In this document: positions 24,441 to 33,410 of the stretch, piece after piece
Numbering within the stretch: position 1 is the first letter of the stretch
Layout: every line of letters begins with the position of its first letter
Assembly: GCF_003131185.1 (NCBI RefSeq)
Contig: NZ_QFFU01000023.1
Location: 1-64,000, forward strand
DNA: 64,000 nt
Source of the DNA: Pseudomonas ovata
Lineage (GTDB): Bacteria > Pseudomonadota > Gammaproteobacteria > Pseudomonadales > Pseudomonadaceae
Direction of reading: 5' to 3'
Translations under genes and position numbers: made by a program
The notes under the pieces: generated by a model
Seen by the model: only the letters and a program-made list of their open reading frames with translations
What the model was told of the DNA's origin: nothing
Database searches by the model: none

Positions 24441-26963
24441 TTACAACCAGACCCGCACCGTCTGTTGGGCGCCTTCGCTCATGTCCAGCACCTGGACCTG
24501 ACCGGCCTCGCACAGATCCGCCCGCACCTGCGCCAGCCACGCCAATCGCCCGGCCGCGTTGACCACCTCGACGCGCGCCACCGGCGCCTTCATCGACAGC
24601 CTGGCGTCGGACTTGGTCTTGCGAATCGCGGTCAGCACCGCACTCACGCTGTCCAGCGAAGCGTCGACATCCCCTTCGGCCACCTGCCCCGACGGCCATT
24701 GGGCCCGGTGCACCGACCCCGACTGCCAGCGACACCACACCTCTTCGCAGGCAAAGGGCAGGAACGGCGCCAGCAACCGCTGCAGGACACTCAGCGCCTG
24801 CGCCAGGGCCTGGCGAGCCGAGGTGCCTTCAGGACGATAGGCGCGGCGCTTGACCAGCTCGACATAGTCGTTGCAGAACCACCAGAAGAACCCTTCGATG
24901 CGGTTTAGCGCGCGGCTGTAGTCATAACCTTCCAGTGCCGTCGTGGCTTCCAGCGTCACCGCGCCCAACCGTTGCAGCATGGCCAGGTCCAGCGGCTGGT
25001 CAATGTCGCCTTCGAAGTCACCCGGCAGCCCCGGCACGAATGTCGACAGGTTGACCAGCTTGAGCGCCAGGCGCCGACCGATCTTCATCTGCTGTTCTTC
25101 GAACGCAGTGTCGCTGCCCGGCCGACCCAGCGCCGCCCAGTAACGCACCCCGTCGCTGCCGTATTGATCCAGCAAGGCTTGCGGGGTGACCACATTGCCC
25201 TTGGACTTGGACATCTTCTTGCGGTCCGGATCAAGGATCCAGCCCGACAGCGCCACATGCCGCCACGGCACGGCGGCGTGCTCGAAATGGCTGCGGACCA
25301 GGGTCGAGAACAGCCAGGTGCGGATGATGTCGTGGCCTTGCGGACGCAGGTCCATCGGCCAGACCTGATCGAACAGGCTGTCGGCTTCCTCCCAGCCGGC
25401 GGCAATCTGCGGGGTCAGCGAACTGGTGGCCCAGGTGTCCATGATGTCGCGTTCACCGATAAAACCACCTGCCTGCCCGCGCTGTTCAGGACAATAACCG
25501 GGCGGTGTGTCCAGAGTCGGGTCGACCGGCAGGTCAGCTTCGTCCGGCAGTATCGGTGTGTCGAAGTCCGGCTCACCCTGCGCATCCAGGCGATACCACA
25601 GCGGCAGCGGCACGCCAAAGATGCGCTGGCGGCTGATCAGCCAGTCGCCATTGAGCCCGCCGACCCAATGTTCGTAGCGGCTGCGCATGAACGGCGGCTG
25701 CCAGTCCAGCGTCCGCCCATGCGCCAGCAGGTGCTCGCGTAACGCCTCGCTGCGCCCGCCATTGCGCAGGTACCACTGGCGGGTGGCGACGATTTCCAGC
25801 GGCTGGTCGCCCTTCTCGAAGAACTTCACTGCATGGCGCATCGCCTGCGGCTCGCCGATCAACCCGCCACAGGCTTGCAACAACGCCAGCAGGCGCTTGC
25901 GCCCCTGGTTCAGGGTCAGGCCGGCCAGTTCCGCCCAGGCCTGACGGCTGCCCACCGTGCCAAGCCAGTCGGGGGTTTCGCTCAGCAAGCGACCGTCACG
26001 ACCGATGATGGGCCGGGTCGGCAAATCCAGTTCCCGCCACCACAGCACATCGTTCAGGTCGCCAAAGGTGCAGACCATGACCAGCCCCGTGCCCTTTTCC
26101 GGGTCGGCCAGGACATGGGCCAGCAGCGGGACGTCTACATCGAACAAGGGTGAGCGCAATCGCTGGCCAAAACGCGCCTGATAGCGGCTGTCGTCCGGGT
26201 GAGCGATCAAGGCCACACAGGCCGCCAGCAACTCCGGCCGGGTCGTGGCAGTGCTCAGCGACGCACCGTCGGCAGCCGTAAACCGCAGGTCGTGCCAGGC
26301 GCCGGCGACCTCGCGGTCTTCCAGCTCGGCCTGGGCCACGGCAGTCTGGTAAGTGACATCCCACAGGCAAGGCGCCTGCTGGCTATACAACTCGCCGCGC
26401 CGGTAATTGCGCAGCAAGGCACGCTGGCTGATGCGCTGCGCACGCGCATCGATGGTCGCGTAGGTCAGGCTCCAGTCCACCGACAGGCCCAGTTGCATGA
26501 ACAAGGCCCGGAAGGCCTGCTCATCGATGGCCGTCAACCGGTGGCACAATTCGACAAAATTACGCCGGCTGACAGGCACAAAATCCCCACGCCGGGCCGG
26601 TACGCTTTCTGGCGGTGCAAAATCCGCCTGCCAGGCCGCATCGGGGTCACAGCGCACGCCATAGAAATTCTCGACCCGGCGTTCGGTGGGCAGGCCGTTA
26701 TCGTCCCAGCCCATGGGGTAGAACACGGCCTTGCCACGCATGCGTTGAAAGCGCGCAATGATATCGGTATGGGTGTAGCTGAAGACGTGTCCGACATGCA
26801 GGGCGCCTGAAGCGGTGGGCGGCGGTGTGTCGATGGAATAGACGGTGTGACGCGGTGCACTGCGGTCGAAGGTGTAGGTGCCTTCTTGCAGCCAGCGCCG
26901 GTACAGACGGTTTTCGAGGGTGTCGAGCGAGGGTGTGGCGGTGGGGTCCGGCGACAAGGTCAT
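24441..26963 (-). CDS. valS: second-type valyl-tRNA synthetase
   Basis: An 840-aa class I synthetase. HIGH motif is HVGH at residues 56-59 in TASGALHVGHVFSYTHTD; the KMSKS loop starts at Lys583; editing (CP1) domain residues such as ATTRPELLAACVAL are present. The segment FYPMGWDDNGLPTERRVENF is the form I associate with actinobacterial/archaeal-like ValRS. It lacks the C-terminal coiled-coil arm of proteobacterial ValRS (about 950 aa). Pseudomonas normally has a canonical valS elsewhere, so this is probably an extra copy. The ATG at 26963 has no close ribosome site of its own; a 6-codon ORF overlaps it. Confidence 0.88.
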   Translation of the reverse strand: MTLSPDPTATPSLDTLENRLYRRWLQEGTYTFDRSAPRHTVYSIDTPPPTASGALHVGHVFSYTHTDIIARFQRMRGKAVFYPMGWDDNGLPTERRVENFYGVRCDPDAAWQADFAPPESVPARRGDFVPVSRRNFVELCHRLTAIDEQAFRALFMQLGLSVDWSLTYATIDARAQRISQRALLRNYRRGELYSQQAPCLWDVTYQTAVAQAELEDREVAGAWHDLRFTAADGASLSTATTRPELLAACVALIAHPDDSRYQARFGQRLRSPLFDVDVPLLAHVLADPEKGTGLVMVCTFGDLNDVLWWRELDLPTRPIIGRDGRLLSETPDWLGTVGSRQAWAELAGLTLNQGRKRLLALLQACGGLIGEPQAMRHAVKFFEKGDQPLEIVATRQWYLRNGGRSEALREHLLAHGRTLDWQPPFMRSRYEHWVGGLNGDWLISRQRIFGVPLPLWYRLDAQGEPDFDTPILPDEADLPVDPTLDTPPGYCPEQRGQAGGFIGERDIMDTWATSSLTPQIAAGWEEADSLFDQVWPMDLRPQGHDIIRTWLFSTLVRSHFEHAAVPWRHVALSGWILDPDRKKMSKSKGNVVTPQALLDQYGSDGVRYWAALGRPGSDTAFEEQQMKIGRRLALKLVNLSTFVPGLPGDFEGDIDQPLDLAMLQRLGAVTLEATTALEGYDYSRALNRIEGFFWWFCNDYVELVKRRAYRPEGTSARQALAQALSVLQRLLAPFLPFACEEVWCRWQSGSVHRAQWPSGQVAEGDVDASLDSVSAVLTAIRKTKSDARLSMKAPVARVEVVNAAGRLAWLAQVRADLCEAGQVQVLDMSEGAQQTVRVWL

Positions 26964-26980
26964 ACGTTTAACGGTGACAT
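26960..26980 (-). CDS. six-codon leader ORF overlapping the valS2 start
   Basis: On the minus strand AGGAGG (26991-26986), a 5-nt spacer and ATG begin a frame encoding MSPLNV, whose TGA overlaps the valS2 ATG (ATGA). The best ribosome site in the leader thus serves this mini-ORF, not valS2 directly, which implies translational coupling. The last sense codon is a valine codon (GTA). It is inferred from spacing only. Confidence 0.5.
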   Translation of the reverse strand: MSPLNV

Positions 26981-27033
26981 GGCATCCTCCTGTTATCACT
27001 TGGGGTACAGCCAAATGCTGCGCCCGAGTACCG

Positions 27034-27062
27034 TTTATAACGGTCGGCGTACGATTAGTAAA
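27034..27062 (-). promoter_or_regulatory. putative valS2 promoter with overlapping operator dyads
   Basis: On the minus strand, -35 TTTACT (27062-27057), a 17-bp spacer and -10 TATAAA (27039-27034). A perfect dyad ACCGTT-TAT-AACGGT (27030-27044) covers the -10, and a second dyad GCGTACGATT-AGTA-AATCGTGCGC (27047-27070) covers the -35. Such placement suggests repression. The regulator is unknown; the transcript leader would be about 45-50 nt before the mini-ORF. Confidence 0.5.
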
Positions 27063-27176
27063 TCGTGCGCATCGATCAATGACCACCCATCCACTTGAGT
27101 GGCCCATAGCCAGCGCCGGCCAGCGGCCTTTACTACACTGCATGACGCATGGGTGAGTGAGTCAAAGGAGTGCCGC

Positions 27177-29213
27177 ATGTCTCGCCTGAATCGTGATGTC
27201 GCGCAACCCGCCAGGCAGCGGGGCGCCATCGGCCTGGTGGCGGCCCTGACCCTGGCTCTGGCGATGCTGTTCATGCTGACGGTGATCGACAGCGGCCGGC
27301 TGTACCTGGAAAAACGCTCGCTGCAGCGCGTGGCCGATATGTCAGCGCTGGAGGCGGCGACCCTCAAGGGCAACTGCGCCGCCGGCAGCAGCGCCGCGCA
27401 GTTTGCCCGCCAGAGCGCAATCCGCAACGGCTTTGACCCTGAAGCCGAGGGGCAGGCCATCAGGGTTGCCTGCGGCACTATGAGCGTCGACGCCGCTGAC
27501 AGCCGACGCACCTTCGTCGAAAACACCACCAGCACCCAGGCCGTACAGGTGATCGTGTCACGCGCCGTCCAGCGCAGCGTGGCCGCCGGTATCGCGGCCT
27601 CGTTCAGCGGCGAGCCACAGCCGGGCACCTTCACTCTCAGCGCCAGGGCAGTGGCCGCCGCCGCGCCGCCGCTGGCACAGCTGAGCCTGCGCAACATCGC
27701 AGCGGGCATCGACAGCAGCCAGTCACCACTGCTGGACCTGCTGTTCAGCAGCCTGCTCGGTGGCAATCTGCAGCTGGGTGCCGCCAGTTGGAAAGGCCTG
27801 CTCGATACTGACCTCAAGCTGCTCGACTACCTCGACCGGCTCAAGCTTGATCTGAACCTGACAGCCCTGGATTACAACCAGGTGCTGGCCACCAACGTCA
27901 CGATCAGCCAGTTGATCCAGAGCATGATCAACCTCCTGCAGACCAACAGCACCGCCACGACCGCCGTTACCGTACAAGGCCTAAAGACGCTGCAGGCCGC
28001 CGTCGGCAGCGCAACTGTCACGCTGGGTGACCTGATCAAAGTGCAGGGCGGCACCGACATTGCCGGGCTGTCGACCAGCCTGCGGCTGGTCGACCTGTTG
28101 CAGACCCTGGCCCAGGTGGCGAACAAGAAGAACAGCATCACCGCGTCGGCGCAGATCAATCTGGCACCGCTGGCGATGATCACCACACGCATCCAGGTCA
28201 TCGAGCCGCCCCAGTTGTCGGCCATTGGCGACCCCAGCAAGATCAACCCTGCCCTGCCGGTGGCCAGCGACCCGAACCGTATCTATGTGCGCACCGCACA
28301 GACCCGGGCACTGGTGTCGATCAACCTGCCGCTGCTGGATGTGCTGAACAAACCACCGTTGTCGGCCGTGACCGGCCTGGTCGGCAGCCTGACGCCGATC
28401 CTCAACAGCGCCCTGAGCCTGGACATCAAGGGCTTGCTCGGAGGCGTGGGCTGCCTGCTGGGGGCCAAATGCATGTTCACCGACTTCAAATTCATGACCT
28501 CGGGCACCGCAGGGCCGCGCATCGACCTCAGCCTGGCCCTGGCTGCTGCCGAAAGTTATGTGACCGGCTACACCTGCACCAGCAACACCAACAAGTCGTT
28601 GAACGTGCGGACCACGGCCACGCTGCTCAATGCCCGTCTGGGGCTGATCGACAGCGCAGCGGCCTTTCCGGCCAGTACCGACCCATTGGCCGTGGTCGCC
28701 CAGCCGTTGCCGATCATCGACATCGGCACCCAGACCTGCACACAGTTGCTCGGCGGCCTGCTGGGCACCTGCACAGCCCGTGTGCCTTTCGGTGGCGGCG
28801 GCGTGGGGCTCAGTTTCAATCCACTGAACAATGCCATTGTCGGCACGGCTGCAAGTATCAACAGCACCTTCACTTCCCCCAATCTGCCGGAGATCGGCAC
28901 GCCCCCCTATTACCTCGGTAACGTGGCTACCGTCCTGCCCAGCACCGTACTCGACGGCCTGGTTTCCGGCGTCAAGGTGCAAGTCTATAAACCCCTGGCC
29001 AACAACGCGCTGGGCAATGTGATCACCGGCACCGGGACCCTGCTCAATACTCTGCTGGGGCTGGTGAATACCGAAATCATCGACAAGACGCTCAAGCCGC
29101 TGTTGACGGCCCTGATCGACCCGTTGCTGAACGGCCTGGGCCTGACCCTGAACCCGACCGACGTCGGCGCCAACCTCAGTTGTAATATCGGCCAGGCCAC
29201 GCTGGTGATATAG
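27177..29213 (+). CDS. tadG: Tad pilus protein TadG
   Basis: A 678-aa protein. The Tad_N-type N-terminal region (RQRGAIGLVAALTLALAMLFMLTVIDSG, membrane helix at about residues 16-40; then SLQRVADMSALEAATLKG) is followed by a long Leu/Thr/Asn-rich exported region of repetitive character. TadG is a membrane-anchored factor of Flp pilus assembly. AAAGGAG precedes the ATG. It is separated from the tadC-tadD genes by the regulator block, and lies next to valS2 on the opposite strand. Confidence 0.82.
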   Translation: MSRLNRDVAQPARQRGAIGLVAALTLALAMLFMLTVIDSGRLYLEKRSLQRVADMSALEAATLKGNCAAGSSAAQFARQSAIRNGFDPEAEGQAIRVACGTMSVDAADSRRTFVENTTSTQAVQVIVSRAVQRSVAAGIAASFSGEPQPGTFTLSARAVAAAAPPLAQLSLRNIAAGIDSSQSPLLDLLFSSLLGGNLQLGAASWKGLLDTDLKLLDYLDRLKLDLNLTALDYNQVLATNVTISQLIQSMINLLQTNSTATTAVTVQGLKTLQAAVGSATVTLGDLIKVQGGTDIAGLSTSLRLVDLLQTLAQVANKKNSITASAQINLAPLAMITTRIQVIEPPQLSAIGDPSKINPALPVASDPNRIYVRTAQTRALVSINLPLLDVLNKPPLSAVTGLVGSLTPILNSALSLDIKGLLGGVGCLLGAKCMFTDFKFMTSGTAGPRIDLSLALAAAESYVTGYTCTSNTNKSLNVRTTATLLNARLGLIDSAAAFPASTDPLAVVAQPLPIIDIGTQTCTQLLGGLLGTCTARVPFGGGGVGLSFNPLNNAIVGTAASINSTFTSPNLPEIGTPPYYLGNVATVLPSTVLDGLVSGVKVQVYKPLANNALGNVITGTGTLLNTLLGLVNTEIIDKTLKPLLTALIDPLLNGLGLTLNPTDVGANLSCNIGQATLVI

Positions 29214-29262
29214 GCGCTATCACGCAGGAAAACAGGAGCATCTGCTGCGCCCGTACCGCCGC

Positions 29263-29420
29263 ATTCGCCAGCAGAGCGGCCTCCCACAGTCCGGTGTCAG
29301 GCCCGAAATTCAGGGCCACATCAATCCTGTGGGAGCGACCAGCGGTCGCGAAAGGGCAGTAGATTCAACCTCTTCAGTGCCTGACAGCCTGCATTCGCGA
29401 CCGGTGGTCGCTCCTACGGG
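29263..29420. repeat. three REP units
   Basis: The 305-bp gap between tadG and pprA holds REP units at 29263-29289 (reverse), 29328-29353 (forward, TGTGGGAGCGACCAGCGG, then TCGCGAA) and 29393-29420 (reverse, ATTCGCGACCGGTGG, then TCGCTCCTACGGG). Nothing else was seen in the gap. The units likely end the convergent tadG and pprA transcripts. Confidence 0.7.
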
Positions 29421-29518
29421 GTAATGCCAGTCAGTCAAGCTGAATGTCGTCGAACGCTAACGTGCAGGAGGGGCCGGGCGGCGATCCACTTCAGCCGGGA
29501 ACCAGGCGCCGCCGGTCT

Positions 29519-32278
29519 CTACAGCAGTGGCAAGGCAATCCTGAACTGCGCGCCCTCCCCCACATTGCTGACGCTCAACCGGCCGCTCATCTGCTCGATG
29601 ATGCCATAGCTGACCGACAACCCCAGTCCGGTGCCGACACCCACCGGCTTGGTGGTAAAGAACGGCTCGAAGATGCGCTCCATCAGCCGTGGGTCGATAC
29701 CGCCACCGTTGTCCTGCACGGTGATCACCACCTGATCGGCCTCTGGCCGCACCTGCACCTCGATCATCGGCGCCAGCTCAGGCCGGGTTTCCTTGCGCGA
29801 GAGCATGGCATCACGGGCGTTGACCATCAGGTTGATCAACACCTGTTCCAGCTGGTCGCCATGCCCGCGCACCTGCAACGGCGCCCCGCGTTCACTGGCC
29901 TGCACCTGCACGCCCTTGCCTTTCATGCCCTCGCTGAGCATGGCCAGCGTGCCTTCGAGTGCATCGAAAGGATCGAACACCTGCTCCTGGACTTCCGAGC
30001 GCCGACCGAACACGCGCATGTGGTCCACCACCCGGGCCGCACGTTGCACCTGGCTGTCGATGCGGTTGAGCTTTTCGGTGATGTATTCGACATCGATATT
30101 GCCGCGCTCCAGACGCTTGAGCACGTTGATCACCGCCATGCGCATCACGTTCAGCGGCTGGTTGATCTCATGGGCCAGGCCGGTGGCCATTTCGCCCAGC
30201 GTGGCCATTTTCGCGCTCTGGTTGAGCTGCATGCGCGAGCGACGCACATCCGTGTTGTCGCGGCCCACCGCCTGCACCTCGACCAGCGTGCCCGCCTGGT
30301 CGAAGACCCCGCGATCGGCCCACACCCACCAGGCATGCTCGCGGCCCGGCAGTTCCAGGCAGACCTCGGCCGTGCTCAAGGGCGACTCGGGCGTCAGTTG
30401 CGCAATGCGCTGCATGAAATCAGTGCGTTGCTCAAGGCTGAACCAGTCGCCCAGGTTGACCCCGGGCAGTTGCTGCGGGTCGCACTCCAGATAGATCGCC
30501 AACGGCCGGTTGCCGAAAGTCAGCACCAGGTCCGGGGTGTAACGGCAGATCATCGCCGGCGAATCCTCCACCAGGATCCGGTAGCGCTCCTCGCTCTCGC
30601 GCACCCGTTCGGCCGCCAGGGTCGCATCGGTCACATCCAGCCACAGGCCCACCGCCTCCACCGGCATGCCCAGGTCGTCGCGTAGCAGCCGAGCCTCGTC
30701 CAGCAGCCAGTGATAACGGCCATGCTTGTCGCGCAACCGGTAACGCCGGCTGACCAGGCCCTCGCGCAGCAACTGGCGGTTGCGCTCGAACCAGATGTCA
30801 TGGTCTTCGGGGTGAATGTAGTCGGCCAGTTGCCCGTCGATGCAGTCGGCCAGGGTCCAGCCCAGCAGCGGGGTCAGGCTGTCGCTGAAAAAGGTCGGTT
30901 CCAGATTGCCCTGATCGTAACGCTGCACGTAGATCACCGCCGGCGAACTGGCGATCAGGTTGCCCAGCCGGGCATGGGCGGCGGCAGCCTCGGTCTCCTG
31001 GTTCTTGATGTCGCTGACATCGAGCATGAAACCCAGCACCCGCTGCACCTGACCGCTGATCAAGGCCTGGCCCTGGATGCGCAGCCAGAGCGTGTCCTGT
31101 CCCGGATCGACCTGTGCCAGGCGCACGCACAGCAGCATGGGCGTGCCCTTGTCGCGCAATTGCACCAGGCGGCTCGACAGCTCCTGACGGTCGGCAGGGT
31201 GAATCAGCGCCAGCCATTCAGGACGCGACAGGCGGTCGATCCGATCGCTCAGGCGCAGGCTGCGCACCAACTGCGGCGCCATGAGAATCTCGTCGCTGTC
31301 AGGCAACAGCTCCCACCAACCCGTGCCCAGCAGGTCCTGCAACACCGCCAGGCGCTCGACATGATGGCGGTTGTGCTGCTCGGACAGGCGAAACAGCACA
31401 GGCCCCGCCAGCGCCGAGCACAGGTTCAGCCATTCGCGCTCGCCCAGGTCCGGCGCCTGCCGGGCGGCATCGTAGAAGCCGAACATCAGCCAGGCACGGG
31501 CGATGCCATCACGGCTGTGCGCCAGCAGAAAACCGTCGGCATTGGCAAACATGCCTTGCAGCGGCGACAGCTCGGTCTGTCCGGCAAAATGCAGCGCATG
31601 GGCCACATTGACGTCCAGCCGGTCGAACTCGCTGCCCAGCCGCTGGCCGACCTGCCACAGCTCGGGCGCGGTATGCGCGCTGTACTGGCTGTAGACGCGC
31701 CAGCCGACGCCACTGGCTTCGGGCAGCGCCAGCGCCACACAGGGCACGTGCCACATCTGCGCCAGTTCCTGCAACTGCTCGGCAACCACGCTGACCAGCC
31801 GCTCGGCACTGCACACGCGGATCTTTTCAGCCATCAGCCCGGCAAAGCGCAGGCATTGCTGGCGGATGCGTGCGGCACTGGCCTCCTCCATCAGGTCACT
31901 GATGTCGAGTAACTGCAATAACCAGTCCTTGCCGTGATGCTGCACCCAGCCGCGGGCATGCAGGGTGTGGCCGTCGCTGCTGCGAAAGTCCAGGTCGAGC
32001 ATGTGCCCGACCCAGTCCTGCGGCACGCCTTCGATCACCAGCGCACTATTGGGCAGCAACAGGCTCATCAGGCGCTGGTTGACCACCGCCTGGCTGCTCA
32101 GCCCCAGGCGATTGAGCAACAGGGTGCTCAGGCCTTGCAGACGGCCCTCTTCGTCAAGCAACAGGTACAGGTCGGCACCGATCGCCTCGGGTTCGGCATT
32201 CGTCGCAATGACAGGCGCGCTGGCCGGCGCCTCGGAGCGCCCCAGCCAACGACCCAGACGGCTTTTTTCAAGGGACAA
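29519..32278 (-). CDS. pprA: PprA-type hybrid PAS sensor histidine kinase
   Basis: A 919-aa kinase. Several PAS/PAC segments (for example RYRLRDKHGRYHWLLDEARLL and RVRESEERYRILVEDSPAM) precede the HisKA box with His703 (GLAHEINQPLNVMRM) and an HATPase (N box LINLMVNARDAM; G boxes DNGGGI and GTGLGLSVSYG). No transmembrane segment is obvious, so sensing may be cytosolic. By context it should phosphorylate PprB to control the Flp pilus. The only full-length start is a TTG that overlaps the tadE-like stop by 11 bp; no strong ribosome site is visible, so the start is uncertain. Confidence 0.85.
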   Translation of the reverse strand: MSLEKSRLGRWLGRSEAPASAPVIATNAEPEAIGADLYLLLDEEGRLQGLSTLLLNRLGLSSQAVVNQRLMSLLLPNSALVIEGVPQDWVGHMLDLDFRSSDGHTLHARGWVQHHGKDWLLQLLDISDLMEEASAARIRQQCLRFAGLMAEKIRVCSAERLVSVVAEQLQELAQMWHVPCVALALPEASGVGWRVYSQYSAHTAPELWQVGQRLGSEFDRLDVNVAHALHFAGQTELSPLQGMFANADGFLLAHSRDGIARAWLMFGFYDAARQAPDLGEREWLNLCSALAGPVLFRLSEQHNRHHVERLAVLQDLLGTGWWELLPDSDEILMAPQLVRSLRLSDRIDRLSRPEWLALIHPADRQELSSRLVQLRDKGTPMLLCVRLAQVDPGQDTLWLRIQGQALISGQVQRVLGFMLDVSDIKNQETEAAAAHARLGNLIASSPAVIYVQRYDQGNLEPTFFSDSLTPLLGWTLADCIDGQLADYIHPEDHDIWFERNRQLLREGLVSRRYRLRDKHGRYHWLLDEARLLRDDLGMPVEAVGLWLDVTDATLAAERVRESEERYRILVEDSPAMICRYTPDLVLTFGNRPLAIYLECDPQQLPGVNLGDWFSLEQRTDFMQRIAQLTPESPLSTAEVCLELPGREHAWWVWADRGVFDQAGTLVEVQAVGRDNTDVRRSRMQLNQSAKMATLGEMATGLAHEINQPLNVMRMAVINVLKRLERGNIDVEYITEKLNRIDSQVQRAARVVDHMRVFGRRSEVQEQVFDPFDALEGTLAMLSEGMKGKGVQVQASERGAPLQVRGHGDQLEQVLINLMVNARDAMLSRKETRPELAPMIEVQVRPEADQVVITVQDNGGGIDPRLMERIFEPFFTTKPVGVGTGLGLSVSYGIIEQMSGRLSVSNVGEGAQFRIALPLL

Positions 32279-32726
32279 GTTGAAGACTCGCTTGGGCAGA
32301 CAGGACGGAAGGCAGTCTCGGCACTTCGCCGATGACCGGCAGGGTCAGCAGGGGCAACACCTGGGTGAGCTTGGCCTTGGGGTAATTGATGCTGACCGTG
32401 AGCAGGCCGGCGACGAACTTCACCTCGATGTCGCTGGCCGCAAGGTTCAGCGAGGGCGGCATCCAGCTCAGCTGGCTTTGCACTGTGGCTTGCGCCTGGG
32501 TAATCACCAGGGCGTTGTAGGTGGCGGTGCCGATGTTCGGGCTCAACGCCACACTGCGACGCACCGCCTCGCTGGTGGCCGCATTGAACGACTGCATCAT
32601 CAGCAACGGCAGGCTGTAGCTGACCAAGGCATAAAACAGACCGAAAAAGATCACGAACACCGCAGCAAACTCGATGGCAGCGGCGCCTTTCTGGTGGCGT
32701 GGTCCAGATAATTGATTGGCACGCAT
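32268..32726 (-). CDS. TadE-like pseudopilin of the Flp system
   Basis: A 152-aa minor pilin-like protein. The TadE motif KGAAAIEFAAVFVIFFGLFYAL (prepilin-type cleavage after Gly14, then AAAIEF with Glu at +5) forms the N-terminal membrane helix. The rest is a secreted beta-rich domain. FppA, encoded divergently 73 bp away, should cleave it. It is likely co-transcribed with pprA, whose start it overlaps. Confidence 0.87.
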   Translation of the reverse strand: MRANQLSGPRHQKGAAAIEFAAVFVIFFGLFYALVSYSLPLLMMQSFNAATSEAVRRSVALSPNIGTATYNALVITQAQATVQSQLSWMPPSLNLAASDIEVKFVAGLLTVSINYPKAKLTQVLPLLTLPVIGEVPRLPSVLSAQASLQLVP

Positions 32727-32799
32727 GTCGACGTCTACCCTGACGATGCTCCTGCAGTGAGCATAGGTTCTTTCAGAAAAACAGGACGTTTTTTACACC

Positions 32800-33270
32800 A
32801 TGAAATTACTTTTCCTACTCACCTGGTTTGCCGTATGTGCCGAGCAGGATGCCCGCCATAAACAGATATCCAATGCCTTGACCCTGGGTGGTTTTGTCGC
32901 CGCCCTGGGCTGGCTGCTGTACAGCGGCCAGACCTGGCTGGGCGCCGACGCGGCTGAAGGCGGCCGGGCGCTGTTGCTGGCGCTGGCCATGACCCTGCCC
33001 GGCTACGTGCTGGGCCGGCTGGGGGCCGGTGACGTCAAGCTGCTCGCCGCCCTGGCCCTGGCCAGCAGCAGCTTGTACCTGCTGGGCACGTTTATCGGTG
33101 CCGCCGTGGCCGCGCTGATATGGCTGGCCATTCGCCGCCTGCTGTTTCGCCATGCCGGTCAACGCCTTGCCCGGCGCTATGCGGCGATGAATCCTGAAGT
33201 GACGGAAAAATTTCCCTTTTCACCGTTACTGTTTGCCGGGCTGTTATCCGTGGCGTTTTTTACCCACTAG
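32800..33270 (+). CDS. fppA: Flp prepilin peptidase FppA (A24 family)
   Basis: A 156-aa membrane aspartyl protease, short because it lacks the N-methylation domain of PilD. Catalytic aspartates are Asp17 (in CAEQDARHKQISN) and Asp78 (in GAGDVK). It cleaves the Flp pilin and TadE-type pseudopilins at the cytoplasmic face. The PprB gene follows on the same strand after 140 bp. Confidence 0.9.
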   Translation: MKLLFLLTWFAVCAEQDARHKQISNALTLGGFVAALGWLLYSGQTWLGADAAEGGRALLLALAMTLPGYVLGRLGAGDVKLLAALALASSSLYLLGTFIGAAVAALIWLAIRRLLFRHAGQRLARRYAAMNPEVTEKFPFSPLLFAGLLSVAFFTH

Positions 33271-33410
33271 TCAGAATCACTCCCGGGGTCGGTGTACAGA
33301 GTCAGAAAGTGCGTCTAGGTTTACTGCATGCCCGCCATATTCGTCGCGCTCTGCCTCGCAGATCGCAGGCGGTCGAGCGTAATCAGGGACAAGTCGCCAG
33401 GGAGTCATGC

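Noticed and set aside
26964..27176. A T-box or other tRNA-sensing riboswitch before valS2
   Set aside because: The leader is too short, has no T-box sequence, and T-boxes are not expected in this group; the dyads fit DNA operators better.
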